From NCBI RefSeq assembly GCF_020564565.1, contig NZ_JAJCTD010000001.1, forward strand, positions 868,001 through 932,000: a stretch of 64,000 nucleotides of DNA, read 5' to 3'. Position 1 is the first letter of the stretch. The number at the start of each line of letters is the position of its first letter. The position numbers and the translations under genes were made by a program. Shown one piece after another: positions 38,471-47,679 of the stretch. The notes under the pieces were generated by a model. It did not search any database. It was not told where the DNA came from and saw only the letters and a program-made list of their open reading frames with translations. The stretch is from Rhodobacter sp. Har01. GTDB taxonomy: Bacteria > Pseudomonadota > Alphaproteobacteria > Rhodobacterales > Rhodobacteraceae.

Positions 38471-39505
38471 ATGACCGCCGAATCCAGCGCCTCCCTTCCC
38501 GGCCACGCCTGCCAGGTCTTCGCCGCCGAGGACTTCTTCGTCACGGCCGGCGTCAACGCCGGCGATGCGCTCGGCCTGCCGGACAGCGCCGAAACCGGCG
38601 ATGTCTATGCGCTGGACGATGCCGCCCGGCCGCTCCGCCTTGTCCTCAGCCGCACAGCGCCCAGCAACAACCCCACCGTGGCCGAAGGCTCCGGCATCGG
38701 CCAGGCCGGGGATCGCGTCGGCCTGATCGCCGCCTATACCCTGATGTCCCCCGACGGCGACCCGGTCGAGCTGATGGTTCTGTCGGTCTCGGGCCGGCTC
38801 TGTGCCCTGCCGCTGTCACCGGTCAGCGGCCGAACCGACTACACGCTCCTGCGGATCGAGACCGCACCGGAACGGGCGCGTCTCATCGACCTGATGGCGC
38901 TCAGCTTCGCCCGCGGCACGCGGATCACCCTGGCCACCGGCCTGCAGGTCCCGATCGAGGAGTTGCGGCCCGGCGACAAGGTGCTCACCCGCGACCACGG
39001 CGCACAACCCCTGCGCTTCATCGGCCGTGCCACGCTGCGGGCGACGGGGGCTTTCGCGCCGGCAGTCATCCCGCCGGGCGTGCTGGGCAATTCCGGCACG
39101 CTGATCGTCAGCCAGCAGCACCGCATGTTCCTGTATCAGCGCCGGCGGCTGCCCGGCCTGCCCTCGGCCGAGCTTCTGGTGCAGGCCCGCTACCTGGTCG
39201 ATCACGAAACCGTCTTCATCCGCGAAGGCGGCTTCGTGGACTGGTTCAGTCTGGTCTTCGACCGGCACGAGATCATCTATGCCGAGGGGATTCCCGCCGA
39301 AAGCCTGATGGTGAATGACGCCACCGTCAGCCGCCTGCCGCCCGAGATCGCCGCCGAAGTGGAACGACAGTTCCCCGGCTTGGCGCAGGTGCAACACTTC
39401 GGCACCGAGGCCGGCCGGCAGTTCCTGGAATCGATCGGCCCCGCAGCCCTGTATCAGCCGGCATCTGCCGTGCGGACTCGCGGCCGCGCCGACCGCAAGC
39501 CCTAG
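38471..39505 (+). CDS. Hint-domain protein
   Basis: The 344-residue protein has a long N-terminal region of unknown fold, then SFARGTRITLATGLQVPIEE, LRPGDKVLTRDHG and VSQQHRMFLYQRR, the block pattern of Hint (Hedgehog/intein-like) domains common in Rhodobacteraceae surface and secreted proteins. The residue aligned with the usual first Cys appears to be Ser. Self-processing is therefore possible but uncertain. No signal peptide is seen. It is divergent from the SDR gene by about 180 bases. Confidence 0.85.
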   Translation: MTAESSASLPGHACQVFAAEDFFVTAGVNAGDALGLPDSAETGDVYALDDAARPLRLVLSRTAPSNNPTVAEGSGIGQAGDRVGLIAAYTLMSPDGDPVELMVLSVSGRLCALPLSPVSGRTDYTLLRIETAPERARLIDLMALSFARGTRITLATGLQVPIEELRPGDKVLTRDHGAQPLRFIGRATLRATGAFAPAVIPPGVLGNSGTLIVSQQHRMFLYQRRRLPGLPSAELLVQARYLVDHETVFIREGGFVDWFSLVFDRHEIIYAEGIPAESLMVNDATVSRLPPEIAAEVERQFPGLAQVQHFGTEAGRQFLESIGPAALYQPASAVRTRGRADRKP

Positions 39506-39535
39506 CCCCGTCGCCCCCCGCCTTCCAGCCGGGCC

Positions 39536-39556
39536 CGAATTTTCGTCGAAAATTCG
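39536..39556. repeat. 21-base palindrome between Hint and mntH genes
   Basis: CGAATTTTCG, a central T, and CGAAAATTCG form a perfect palindrome in the gap between the convergent Hint-domain and mntH genes. It resembles the hairpins at 30,553 in containing GAATT-type arms ending in CG. It may serve as a terminator or be part of the same dispersed family. Confidence 0.55.
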
Positions 39557-39598
39557 AATCCCCCCTGCCGCAGGCCAAGCGCCCTTCCCGCCGCCGCC

Positions 39599-40957
39599 TC
39601 AGCCCAGGATCACCGTCGACAGCAGGTTCACGTTCAGCGCGATGATGACCACCGCGATCAGCGCCGTCACCGCCGTCAGCCAGCGCGGCGCCAGCATGTC
39701 GCCCATCTTGGCCCGGCTGCCGGTGAACATCACCAGGGGCACAATGGCAAAGGGCAGCTGGAACGACAGCACCACCTGGCTCAGGATCAGCAACTGCCCG
39801 GTCTCTTCGCTGCCATAGATCAGGATCACTGCCAGCGCCGGCGCGATCGCCAGCAGCCGCGTCACCAGCCGCCGCATCACCGGGCTCAGGCGGAACGCGA
39901 TGAAACCCTCCATCACGATCTGCCCCGCCATGGTCGCCGTCACCGTGGCGTTCAGCCCGCAGGCCAGCAGCGCCACCCCGAACAGCATCGGCGCCAGCGA
40001 CCCGCCCAACAGCGGCGACAGCAGCGCATGCGCCTGGTCGATCTCGACGATCTCGGTGTTGCCGCTGGCGTGGAAGGTGGCGGCGGCCAGGATCAGGATC
40101 GAGGCGTTGATGGTCAGCGCGAACATTAGCGCGATGGTGCTGTCCCAGGTCGCCAGCCGCAGCGCCTCGTGCCGTCCGGCCGGATCGGTGCCCCAGGCCC
40201 GGGTCTGCACGATGCCCGAATGCAGGTACAGGTTGTGCGGCATGACCGTGGCGCCGATGATCCCCAGCGCGATATACAGCATGTCGGGGTTGCGCAGGAT
40301 CTCGGTCGACGGCGCAAAGCCCTTGATCACCGCGCCCCAGTCCGGGTCGGCCATGGCGATCTGCACCAGGAAACTGGCCGCGATCACCCCCAGAAGCGCG
40401 ATCACGAAGGCCTCGACCTTGCGGAACCCCCGGTTCTGCAGCCACAGGATCAGGAACACGTCGGCCGCGGTGATGAAGATGCCGATCTCCAGCGGAATGC
40501 CGAACAGCAGGTTCAGGCCGATGGCGGTGCCGATCACCTCGGCCAGGTCGGTGGCGATGATGGCGCCCTCGGCAAACAGCCACAGCGGGACCGAGACCCT
40601 GCGCGGATAGGCATCCCGGCAGGCCTGCGCCAGGTCGCGCCCGGTGCCGATGGCCAGGCGGGCACACAACGACTGCAGCAGGATCGCCATGATGTTGGAC
40701 AGCAGGGCGACGAACAGCAGCGTATAGCCGAACTTGGCACCCCCGGCCAGCGAGGTGGCCCAGTTGCCCGGGTCCATGTAGCCGACCGCGACCAGATAGC
40801 CCGGGCCGACAAAAGCCAGGAACCGCCGGAACCGCGACGCGCCCTGCGGCACCGCGACCGAGCGGAACACCTCCGACAGCGACGGCGCCCTGCGCTCATG
40901 GCGCCAGGCCGCGGGCGGGGAAACCAGGTCGGGGGTCAAGGCGTCTGGGGCGGACAT
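39599..40957 (-). CDS. mntH: Nramp-family divalent metal transporter
   Basis: MntH-type carriers import Mn2+ (and Fe2+) with protons. The 452-residue protein has the metal-site motifs [14 protein letters not shown] (TM1) and [12 protein letters not shown] (TM6), several membrane helices and the usual length plus a short N-terminal tail. The ATG at 40957 is 11 bases from a Fur/Mur-like box, which predicts repression in metal sufficiency. It stands between the Hint gene and prfC, both in opposite orientation. Confidence 0.93.
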   Translation of the reverse strand: MSAPDALTPDLVSPPAAWRHERRAPSLSEVFRSVAVPQGASRFRRFLAFVGPGYLVAVGYMDPGNWATSLAGGAKFGYTLLFVALLSNIMAILLQSLCARLAIGTGRDLAQACRDAYPRRVSVPLWLFAEGAIIATDLAEVIGTAIGLNLLFGIPLEIGIFITAADVFLILWLQNRGFRKVEAFVIALLGVIAASFLVQIAMADPDWGAVIKGFAPSTEILRNPDMLYIALGIIGATVMPHNLYLHSGIVQTRAWGTDPAGRHEALRLATWDSTIALMFALTINASILILAAATFHASGNTEIVEIDQAHALLSPLLGGSLAPMLFGVALLACGLNATVTATMAGQIVMEGFIAFRLSPVMRRLVTRLLAIAPALAVILIYGSEETGQLLILSQVVLSFQLPFAIVPLVMFTGSRAKMGDMLAPRWLTAVTALIAVVIIALNVNLLSTVILG

Positions 40958-40967
40958 GCGGGCCTAG

Positions 40968-40990
40968 TTGCGAATGATTTGCATTATCAA
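40968..40990 (-). promoter_or_regulatory. Fur/Mur-type box upstream of mntH
   Basis: On the minus strand GATAATGCAAATCATTCGC closely matches the 19-base Fur box (GATAATGATAATCATTATC) with the dyad ATAATG/CATT. The box ends about 11 bases from the mntH start. In Rhodobacterales the Fur-family protein Mur controls manganese uptake through such AT-rich dyads. Assignment to Mur rather than Fur is inference. Confidence 0.7.
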
Positions 40991-41195
40991 TAGAGCGGAC
41001 GCGCAGTGTGGTCAAGGGCGTCGCTGGGCCACCTTCCGGCCCATCCGCAGGCAGGCGCCAGCACGATCCGGAATTGAACCCGCAAGCCCTTGGAATCGCT
41101 TGTGCCGCAACCTGCCCCGTCGCGAGACAGTCGGGGGAGTGCCGGGGGACACCCGCCCCGTGGACGCCAGCGCCCTTTTCCGCTATTGCCCGGCC

Positions 41196-42794
41196 ATGCT
41201 GACGAATGCCGCGCCCCTCCCGCCTGAAATCGCCCGCCGCCGGACCTTTGCGATCATCTCGCACCCCGACGCCGGCAAGACCACGCTGACCGAAAAGTTC
41301 CTCCTCTTCGGCGGCGCGATCCAGATGGCCGGCCAGGTGCGGGCCAAGGGCGACGCGCGGCGCACCCGGTCCGACTACATGAAGATCGAGGCCGATCGCG
41401 GCATTTCGGTCTCGGCCTCGGCCATGTCCTTCGATTTCCGCCAGTATCGCTTCAACCTGGTCGACACCCCCGGCCACAGCGATTTTTCCGAAGACACCTA
41501 CCGCACCCTGACCGCCGTCGATGCCGCGATCATGGTCATCGACGGCGCCAAGGGCGTCGAATCCCAGACCCGCAAGCTGTTCGAGGTCTGCCGCCTGCGC
41601 GACCTGCCGATCCTGACCTTCTGCAACAAGATGGACCGCGAAAGCCGCGACGTCTTTGCCATCATCGACGAGATCCAGGAAAACCTGGCCATCGACGTGA
41701 CGCCGGCCTCCTGGCCCATCGGCCAGGGTCGCGATTTCATCGGCGCCTATGACATCCTGCACGACCGGCTGGAGATCATGGACCGTGCCGACCGCAACCG
41801 GGTGGCGGAATCGATCCAGATCAGCGGTCTGGACGACCCGCGCCTGGCCGACCACGTCCCCGCCGACCTGCTGGCCAAGCTGCGCGAAGACCTCGAAATG
41901 GCGCGCGAACTGCTGCCCGCCTTCGACCGTGAGCAGTTCCTGCACGGCGCCATGACGCCGATCTGGTTCGGCAGCGCCATCAACTCGTTCGGGGTCAAGG
42001 AACTGATGGACGGCATCGGCGAATACGGCCCCGAGCCGCAGCCGCAGAAGGCCGCCGAACGCCAGATCGCTGCCGAAGAAACCCCGGTCACCGGCTTTGT
42101 CTTCAAGGTCCAGGCCAACATGGACCCGAAACATCGCGACCGCGTCGCCTTCGTCCGCCTCGCCTCGGGCCACTTCGAACGCGGCATGAAGATGTTTCAC
42201 GTCCGCTCGAAAAAGCCGATGACCGTCACCAACCCGGTCCTCTTCCTGGCCGCCGACCGCGAACTGGCCGAGGAAGCCTGGGCCGGCGACATCATCGGCA
42301 TCCCGAACCACGGCCAGTTGCGCATCGGCGACGCGCTGACCGAAGGCGAAAGCCTTCGCTTCACCGGCATCCCCTCCTTTGCGCCGGAACTGCTGCAATC
42401 CATCCGCGCGCTTGACCCGATGAAGGCCAAGCACCTGGAAAAGGCCCTCACCCAGTTTGCCGAGGAAGGTGCCGCCAAGGTGTTCAAGCCGATGGTCAGT
42501 TCAGGCTACATCGTCGGCGTCGTCGGCGCGCTGCAGTTCGAGGTGCTGGCCAGCCGGATCGAGCAGGAATACGCCCTGCCCGTCCGCTTCGAAGGCTCGA
42601 ACTTCACCTCGGCCCGCTGGATTTCCGGCGACAAGGCGGCCATCGAGAAACTGGTCAACGTCAACAAGCAGCATATCGCCACCGACAGCGATGGCGACCT
42701 GGTGTTCCTGACCCGCCTGCAATGGGACATCGACCGCGTCCTGCGTGACTATCCGGGGGTCAAGCTGACCGCGACCAAGGAGATGATGGTCTGA
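41196..42794 (+). CDS. prfC: Peptide chain release factor 3
   Basis: RF3 is the GTPase that releases RF1 and RF2 from the ribosome after peptide release. The 532-residue protein has the G1 motif SHPDAGKTTLTEKF (22-35), G3 DTPGHSDFSEDTYR, G4 CNKMDRESRD and the translation-factor domains II and III (MKMFHVRSKKPM, NHGQLRIGDALTEGE). The start ATG at 41196 gives the family N-terminus; an earlier frame opening at 40968 overlaps the mntH regulatory region. Length is normal. Confidence 0.96.
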   Translation: MLTNAAPLPPEIARRRTFAIISHPDAGKTTLTEKFLLFGGAIQMAGQVRAKGDARRTRSDYMKIEADRGISVSASAMSFDFRQYRFNLVDTPGHSDFSEDTYRTLTAVDAAIMVIDGAKGVESQTRKLFEVCRLRDLPILTFCNKMDRESRDVFAIIDEIQENLAIDVTPASWPIGQGRDFIGAYDILHDRLEIMDRADRNRVAESIQISGLDDPRLADHVPADLLAKLREDLEMARELLPAFDREQFLHGAMTPIWFGSAINSFGVKELMDGIGEYGPEPQPQKAAERQIAAEETPVTGFVFKVQANMDPKHRDRVAFVRLASGHFERGMKMFHVRSKKPMTVTNPVLFLAADRELAEEAWAGDIIGIPNHGQLRIGDALTEGESLRFTGIPSFAPELLQSIRALDPMKAKHLEKALTQFAEEGAAKVFKPMVSSGYIVGVVGALQFEVLASRIEQEYALPVRFEGSNFTSARWISGDKAAIEKLVNVNKQHIATDSDGDLVFLTRLQWDIDRVLRDYPGVKLTATKEMMV

Positions 42795-42968
42795 ACGGCC
42801 TGCCGCCCTGCCCGCCGAAAGCACCGCGCCGGCCGCAGCCCTGACCGGGGGGGCGGGCGGGGGAATGCCGGGGGCACCCCGGCGACCGCCGCTTGACCGG
42901 CCTGCAATGGCCTCATAGCCTTGCACATCGCCACGGGCCGCCGAGCGCCTGCGTCGCGGAAAGATGCC

Positions 42969-43769
42969 ATGGCCGACACCGACACAACCGACGACACTGG
43001 TGACCGCGTCCCAACCTATCCCGACGTCCCCGATTTCCTGATCGAAACCTGGAATCTCCGTCGCCGCGCCCTGTCGGCGGGCCGGGGCGAGGCTCTGCCG
43101 GGCCTCGATGTCGATCTCGACGCGCTTGCCGGTACTCCGGTGCCCCCGTCCGAGGACCCGCCGCCGCGCATGTCGCCGCACGCGCGCAAACGGTTCGACA
43201 TCCGCCGCGAACTGGCCGGGCACAGCGAACTGGCGGCGCTGAACGGCCTGCTCATCGCGCATCTGCGCAAGGCCCGGTTTCCGCGCCGCGCGCCGCATCT
43301 GTTCCGGCGCATCTGGCAGCACAAGGCCGATGCGCTTCTTGCCGAACTGCCGCCGCGCTGGCTGATCTCCTCGGTGATCACCTTCGGCGACCATGGCGAG
43401 ACCGAGGACCAGCGGCGCATCGGCCTGGCGATGAACGTCTTCTTCTCGCTGATGAAACTGTATGAATTCGAGCGTCTCCACTCGGGCCAGCGCCCCGATC
43501 AGATGTTCTCGGCCCGGCGTGTCGCGCGGGTGCCGCTGCCCCTGGGCATGCCGGGGTTCTCGCTGTTGTCCGGCGGGCTTGACGTCAACCTGCTGGCGCA
43601 GATCTGGTCGCTGGCAAAGGACGAACCCGTGGCCGGACGCATCGCCTGCAAGCTCTTGGACATGCTGAACGAAGACCCCGGCACGCTGTTCCGGCGGATT
43701 GCCCTGATGCGGCACAGTCTGGATGACCACCGCACGGCCAAGGCCGCACGGGCCGCGGCCGGGCCATAG
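42969..43769 (+). CDS. Conserved hypothetical cytoplasmic protein
   Basis: The 266-residue protein starts MADTDTTDDTG, has an acidic, Pro-rich N-terminal tail (PPSEDPPPRMSP) and a helical C-terminal two thirds (RRELAGHSELAALNGLLIAH, RWLISSVITFGDHGETEDQ). There is no signal peptide or membrane helix. I do not recognise a domain. It follows prfC by about 175 bases; its stop is 3 bases from the end of the next, opposite gene. A longer start at 42921 is possible. Confidence 0.75.
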   Translation: MADTDTTDDTGDRVPTYPDVPDFLIETWNLRRRALSAGRGEALPGLDVDLDALAGTPVPPSEDPPPRMSPHARKRFDIRRELAGHSELAALNGLLIAHLRKARFPRRAPHLFRRIWQHKADALLAELPPRWLISSVITFGDHGETEDQRRIGLAMNVFFSLMKLYEFERLHSGQRPDQMFSARRVARVPLPLGMPGFSLLSGGLDVNLLAQIWSLAKDEPVAGRIACKLLDMLNEDPGTLFRRIALMRHSLDDHRTAKAARAAAGP

Positions 43770-43772
43770 GCG

Positions 43773-44168
43773 TCATTGCAGCGCCCCGCCCCGCCAGCCA
43801 TGGTCCGGCGATGCCTTGCCGACCGCGATCCTCCGGACCGCCAGCGGCACCAGCGCGGCCCTTGGCGAGGCGGCGCAGCCCTGTGTCACGATCTTCAGGC
43901 TGTTCGCGCCTTCGGGAAACCCGCGCCCGATGCGCACCACGGCAATCTCGCCCGGCGACAGCAAAGGCGAGCGGCCCAGAACCGCCCCCAGGGCCCCGAC
44001 CAGCTTGTAGCGCAAGGCAGGGCAACCCGAGGCCGGTGCCGTCAGCACCAGACCATAGGCACGGGCTTCGGAATAGGACGTGAAGACAAGGTCTTCCGCT
44101 GCCGACCGCGTGGCTGCACCAAGGCCGCCGACCAGCAGGCAGGCAAGACAGGAAACGAAGCGTCGCAT
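43773..44168 (-). CDS. Secreted protein of unknown function
   Basis: The 131-residue product starts MRRFVSCLACLLVGGLGA with a signal peptide ending near RSAA, then EDLVFTSYSEARAYGLVLTA and a pair of cysteines (SGCPALRY and TQGCAAS) that could form a disulfide. The frame extends upstream to 44465, but only the ATG at 44168 places a signal sequence first. No family is recognised. It is divergent from the DEAD-box gene by about 220 bases. Confidence 0.7.
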   Translation of the reverse strand: MRRFVSCLACLLVGGLGAATRSAAEDLVFTSYSEARAYGLVLTAPASGCPALRYKLVGALGAVLGRSPLLSPGEIAVVRIGRGFPEGANSLKIVTQGCAASPRAALVPLAVRRIAVGKASPDHGWRGGALQ

Positions 44169-44389
44169 CGGAAAATTCCTGCTGAAAAAGAAGGGTCTGC
44201 AACACATCAATGTTACCATGAGCAGCGAATCCCGGCCGTGAAAACGGCGTGAGCCGCGCGCAACTTGACCGGTTCCCGGCTTTCCTGTATCGCCCGCACA
44301 GGCCCATTCCGGCCGAAATCCGCGGGGCGCCCGGAAATTGCGTCCCATTACCCCCGTGCGGGGCATTCCCCGCATCTGACAGGACGCTG

Positions 44390-45961
44390 ATGACCAAATT
44401 CTCCGACCTCGCGCTTGACCCGCGCGTGCTGCAAGCCGTCTCCGAATCCGGTTACGAAATCCCAACCCCGATCCAGGCCCAGGCCATTCCGCACGCGCTG
44501 AATGGCCGTGACGTGCTGGGCATCGCCCAGACCGGCACCGGCAAGACCGCCAGCTTCACGCTGCCGATGATCACGCTTCTGGGCCAGGGCCGCGCCCGCG
44601 CCCGGATGCCGCGCAGTCTGGTACTGGCGCCGACCCGCGAACTGGCCGCCCAGGTGGCCGAAAGCTTCGAGACCTACGCCAGGCACACCAAGCTGACCAA
44701 GGCCCTTCTGATCGGCGGCGTCGCCTTCGGCGAGCAGGACAAGCTGATCGACCGCGGCGTCGACGTGCTGATCGCCACCCCCGGCCGCCTGCTGGACCAT
44801 TTCGAACGCGGCAAGCTGTTGCTGACCGGCGTGCAGATCATGGTGGTGGATGAGGCCGACCGCATGCTCGACATGGGCTTCATCCCCGATATCGAGCGCA
44901 TCTTCCAACTGACCCCCTTCACCCGCCAGACGATGTTCTACAGCGCCACCATGGCGCCCGAGATCGAGCGGATCACCAACACCTTCCTGACCAACCCCGC
45001 CCGCATCGAGGTGGCCCGCCAGGCCACCGCCTCCGAGACCATCGAGCAGGCGCTGATCAGCTTCACCCCCACCCGCAAGGACCGCAGCTTTGCCGAAAAG
45101 CGCGCCGTCCTGCGGGCGCTGATCCGGGCCGAGGGCGAAGGCTGCACCAACGGCATCGTCTTTTGCAACCGCAAGATGGACGTGGACGTGGTGGCCAAGT
45201 CGCTCAAGGCGCACGGCTTCAACGCCGCCCCGATCCACGGCGATCTGGACCAAAGCCAGCGCACCCGGACCCTGGACGCCTTCCGCGAAGGCGAGTTGCA
45301 CATCCTTGTCGCCTCGGACGTGGCCGCGCGCGGCCTCGACATTCCGGCGGTCAGCCACGTCTTCAACTTCGACGTGCCCAGCCACCCCGAGGACTACATC
45401 CACCGCATCGGCCGCACCGGCCGGGCCGGACGGGCCGGCAAGGCCTTCACCATCGCCGTGCCGATGGACGACAAGTATCTCAAGGCCATCGAAAGCCTGG
45501 TGAAGCGGGAAATCCCGCGCGGCGCGCTGCCCGAAGGGCTGGACCTGGCCGAGGCCGGCAGCGACCGCCCGCGCGAGGAACGCCCCGCCCGCGGTGGCCG
45601 CGACCGGGATCGTGATCGTGAACGGGGCGGCCGCGGGCGCGAACGCGAGCGCAAGCCGCACGCCGAGATCGCCCCCACCGCGCCGTTTGTCGCCGAACCC
45701 GCGCAGCAGCCCGAGGCCCCCCTCCGCGAAGAGCGCCGGGACGAACCCCGCGCCGCCGCTGCTGCCCCGCGTGACCGTCGCGAACCGCGCGAGCGCCGCG
45801 AAGACCGCCGGGACGACCGTCGCGACCGCCGCGAAGACGGCTCCTCGGTGACCGGAATGGGCGACCATGTGCCCGATTTCATCCTGCGCAGCTTCAAGAT
45901 CGCCGCGCCGTCCCGGGATCTGGCCGAGGATGAAGCCCCGGCCGAGGGCGCCGAGGGCTGA
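44390..45961 (+). CDS. DEAD-box ATP-dependent RNA helicase
   Basis: The 523-residue helicase has the Q motif region YEIPTPIQAQAIPHAL, motif I AQTGTGKTASF, Ia PTRELAAQVAE, motif II VVDEADRMLD, motif III YSATMAP, and IV-VI HGDLDQSQR, SDVAARGLDIP and HRIGRTGRAGRAG. The C-terminal ~140 residues are Arg/Glu/Ala-rich low complexity, ending DHVPDFILRSFKI, a common RNA-binding tail. It belongs to the RhlE/DbpA-like cluster. It unwinds RNA in ribosome biogenesis or mRNA decay, which fits its position opposite RNase J. The ATG at 44390 overlaps a TGA of the upstream frame. Confidence 0.93.
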   Translation: MTKFSDLALDPRVLQAVSESGYEIPTPIQAQAIPHALNGRDVLGIAQTGTGKTASFTLPMITLLGQGRARARMPRSLVLAPTRELAAQVAESFETYARHTKLTKALLIGGVAFGEQDKLIDRGVDVLIATPGRLLDHFERGKLLLTGVQIMVVDEADRMLDMGFIPDIERIFQLTPFTRQTMFYSATMAPEIERITNTFLTNPARIEVARQATASETIEQALISFTPTRKDRSFAEKRAVLRALIRAEGEGCTNGIVFCNRKMDVDVVAKSLKAHGFNAAPIHGDLDQSQRTRTLDAFREGELHILVASDVAARGLDIPAVSHVFNFDVPSHPEDYIHRIGRTGRAGRAGKAFTIAVPMDDKYLKAIESLVKREIPRGALPEGLDLAEAGSDRPREERPARGGRDRDRDRERGGRGRERERKPHAEIAPTAPFVAEPAQQPEAPLREERRDEPRAAAAAPRDRREPRERREDRRDDRRDRREDGSSVTGMGDHVPDFILRSFKIAAPSRDLAEDEAPAEGAEG

Positions 45962-45967
45962 GACGTG

Positions 45968-45993
45968 AAAAAGGGGGCCTCGCGGCCCCCTTT
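45968..45993. terminator. Bidirectional intrinsic terminator between DEAD-box and RNase J genes
   Basis: AAAGGGGGCC - TCGC - GGCCCCCTTT forms a perfect stem (45970-45993). A run of A before it gives UUUUU on the minus strand and TTT follows on the plus strand. It lies 7 bases after the helicase stop and 7 bases after the RNase J stop, so it should end both convergent transcripts. Confidence 0.88.
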
Positions 45994-45999
45994 GCCATC

Positions 46000-47679
46000 C
46001 TATTCCGCCACCAGCCGGCTGACCACCACCGTCACCTCGGGCTTCTTGCCGATCTCCTCCATGGCGACCTGCCGCACGATCTTGCGGATCTCCTCGTCCA
46101 TCTTGTCGTCATCCCTCAGCACCTTGCGGCCCGCCCGGCCCATCCAGTCGGCCAGGTCGGCCTCCATCGTCTCGTTCAGCAGGCGGTTGCCCAGGCCCCG
46201 GTCGGTCAGGCCCATCAGTTCGACCCAGGGCTCGCCCATCGGCTGGTTGTTCTCGTCCAGGATCACCGTCACCAGCACATGCCCGTTCAGCGCCATGCGG
46301 ATGCGGTCGCGGATCACCCCGTCCATGGCGCCGATCAGCATGGTGCCGTCCAGATAGACGCGCCCGGTCTCGATATGGTCGGCCACCACCGGCACATCGC
46401 CGGTCAGGTTCAGCATCGTGCCGTTCACCGCGACGATCGAGGCGATGCCGGCTTCGGTGGCAATGCGGACATGCTCGGACAGATGGCGATGCTCGCCATG
46501 CACCGGGATCAGCATGTCGGGCAGCAAGGTGCGGTGGACATGCTCCAGGTCGGGCCGGTTGGCGTGGCCCGAGACGTGGTATAGCCCGCCCTCGTCGTCA
46601 TGCACGGTCACGCCCATTTCCGAAAACGCGTTCCAGATGCGGATCACCGGGCGCTCGTTGCCCGGGATGGTGCGGCTGGAAAACAGGAAGCTGTCGCCGT
46701 CCTTCATCTCGAAGCCCAGATACTTGCCCCGGCTCAGCGCGGCGCTGGCTGCCCGACGCTCGCCCTGGCTGCCGGTGACCAAGAGCATCAGGTTGCGGCG
46801 CGGCACTTCCAGCGCCTCGTCGGGGCTCAGGGTGCGGGGAAAGCCGTTCAGCACGCCGGCCTCTTCCGAGGCCGCCAGCATCCGCTTCATCGACCGCCCC
46901 AGCACGCAGATCTGGCGGTTCGCGGCGCGCCCGGCCTCGGCCAGGGTCTTCAGCCGCGCCACGTTCGACCCGAAGGTGGTGGCGACGAACATCCCCGGCG
47001 CTTCGGAAATCAGCTTGGCCAGCGGTTCGGCCAGCGTGGTCTCGGACCGGCCGGGATGGGTCGAGAAGACATTGGTCGAATCGCAGGTCAGCGCCTTCAC
47101 CGGCGCCTCGGCCGCAATCGCCTCCCACATCGCGTCGTCCCAGGCCTCGCCCACCACCGGGCTGCGGTCGATCTTGAAATCGCCCGAATGAATGATCCGC
47201 CCCGCCGGCGTGTCGATGATCAGACCGGCACTTTCCGGGATCGAATGGCTGACCGGCACGAACTGCACCTTGAACGGCCCGGCGGTGATGACCGCGGGCC
47301 GCGGCTCGACGGTGACGATGGCATCGACCGGCAACCCGGATTCCTCCATCTTCAGCCGCCCGATGGTGGCGGTGAAGCGGCGGGCATAGACCTTCTTCTT
47401 GCCCAGTTGCGGCCACATCAGGGGCAGCGCACCGATGTGGTCTTCGTGCGCATGGGTGATGAACACCGCCTCCAGCCGGTCGGCCCGGTCGACCAGCCAC
47501 TGGATGTCGGGCATGATGACCTCGACCCCCGGCGCGCCGTCCATGTCGGGGAAGGTCACGCCCATGTCGACCAGGATCAGCCGCTCCTTGCCGGGCGGGC
47601 CATAGCCGAACACGTAGGAATTCATGCCGATCTCGCCGGCACCCCCAAGGGGAAGATAGATCAGCCGGTCCTTGCTCAT
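46000..47679 (-). CDS. rnj: Ribonuclease J
   Basis: RNase J is a beta-CASP metallo-beta-lactamase with 5'-exonuclease and endonuclease activity in RNA decay. The 559-residue protein has the zinc motif THAHEDHIGALP, VPVSHSIPESAG, HSGDFKIDRSPV, the beta-CASP motif STHPGRSE and VHGEHRHLSEH, and length typical for the family. The frame opens at 47871 but the ATG at 47679 gives the standard start. It overlaps the coaX stop by ATGA. Its facing helicase suggests a shared RNA-turnover theme. Confidence 0.95.
   Translation of the reverse strand: MSKDRLIYLPLGGAGEIGMNSYVFGYGPPGKERLILVDMGVTFPDMDGAPGVEVIMPDIQWLVDRADRLEAVFITHAHEDHIGALPLMWPQLGKKKVYARRFTATIGRLKMEESGLPVDAIVTVEPRPAVITAGPFKVQFVPVSHSIPESAGLIIDTPAGRIIHSGDFKIDRSPVVGEAWDDAMWEAIAAEAPVKALTCDSTNVFSTHPGRSETTLAEPLAKLISEAPGMFVATTFGSNVARLKTLAEAGRAANRQICVLGRSMKRMLAASEEAGVLNGFPRTLSPDEALEVPRRNLMLLVTGSQGERRAASAALSRGKYLGFEMKDGDSFLFSSRTIPGNERPVIRIWNAFSEMGVTVHDDEGGLYHVSGHANRPDLEHVHRTLLPDMLIPVHGEHRHLSEHVRIATEAGIASIVAVNGTMLNLTGDVPVVADHIETGRVYLDGTMLIGAMDGVIRDRIRMALNGHVLVTVILDENNQPMGEPWVELMGLTDRGLGNRLLNETMEADLADWMGRAGRKVLRDDDKMDEEIRKIVRQVAMEEIGKKPEVTVVVSRLVAE

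Noticed and set aside
41075..41100. A T-loop-like GGTTCAATTCC on the minus strand upstream of prfC
   Set aside because: The bases around it cannot form the five-base T stem and no acceptor or anticodon arms fit, so it is not a tRNA.
42865..42885. GC-rich hairpin after prfC as a terminator
   Set aside because: The stem GCCGGGG/CCCCGGC is real but has no T-run and lies in a very GC-rich gap where such stems are expected by chance.
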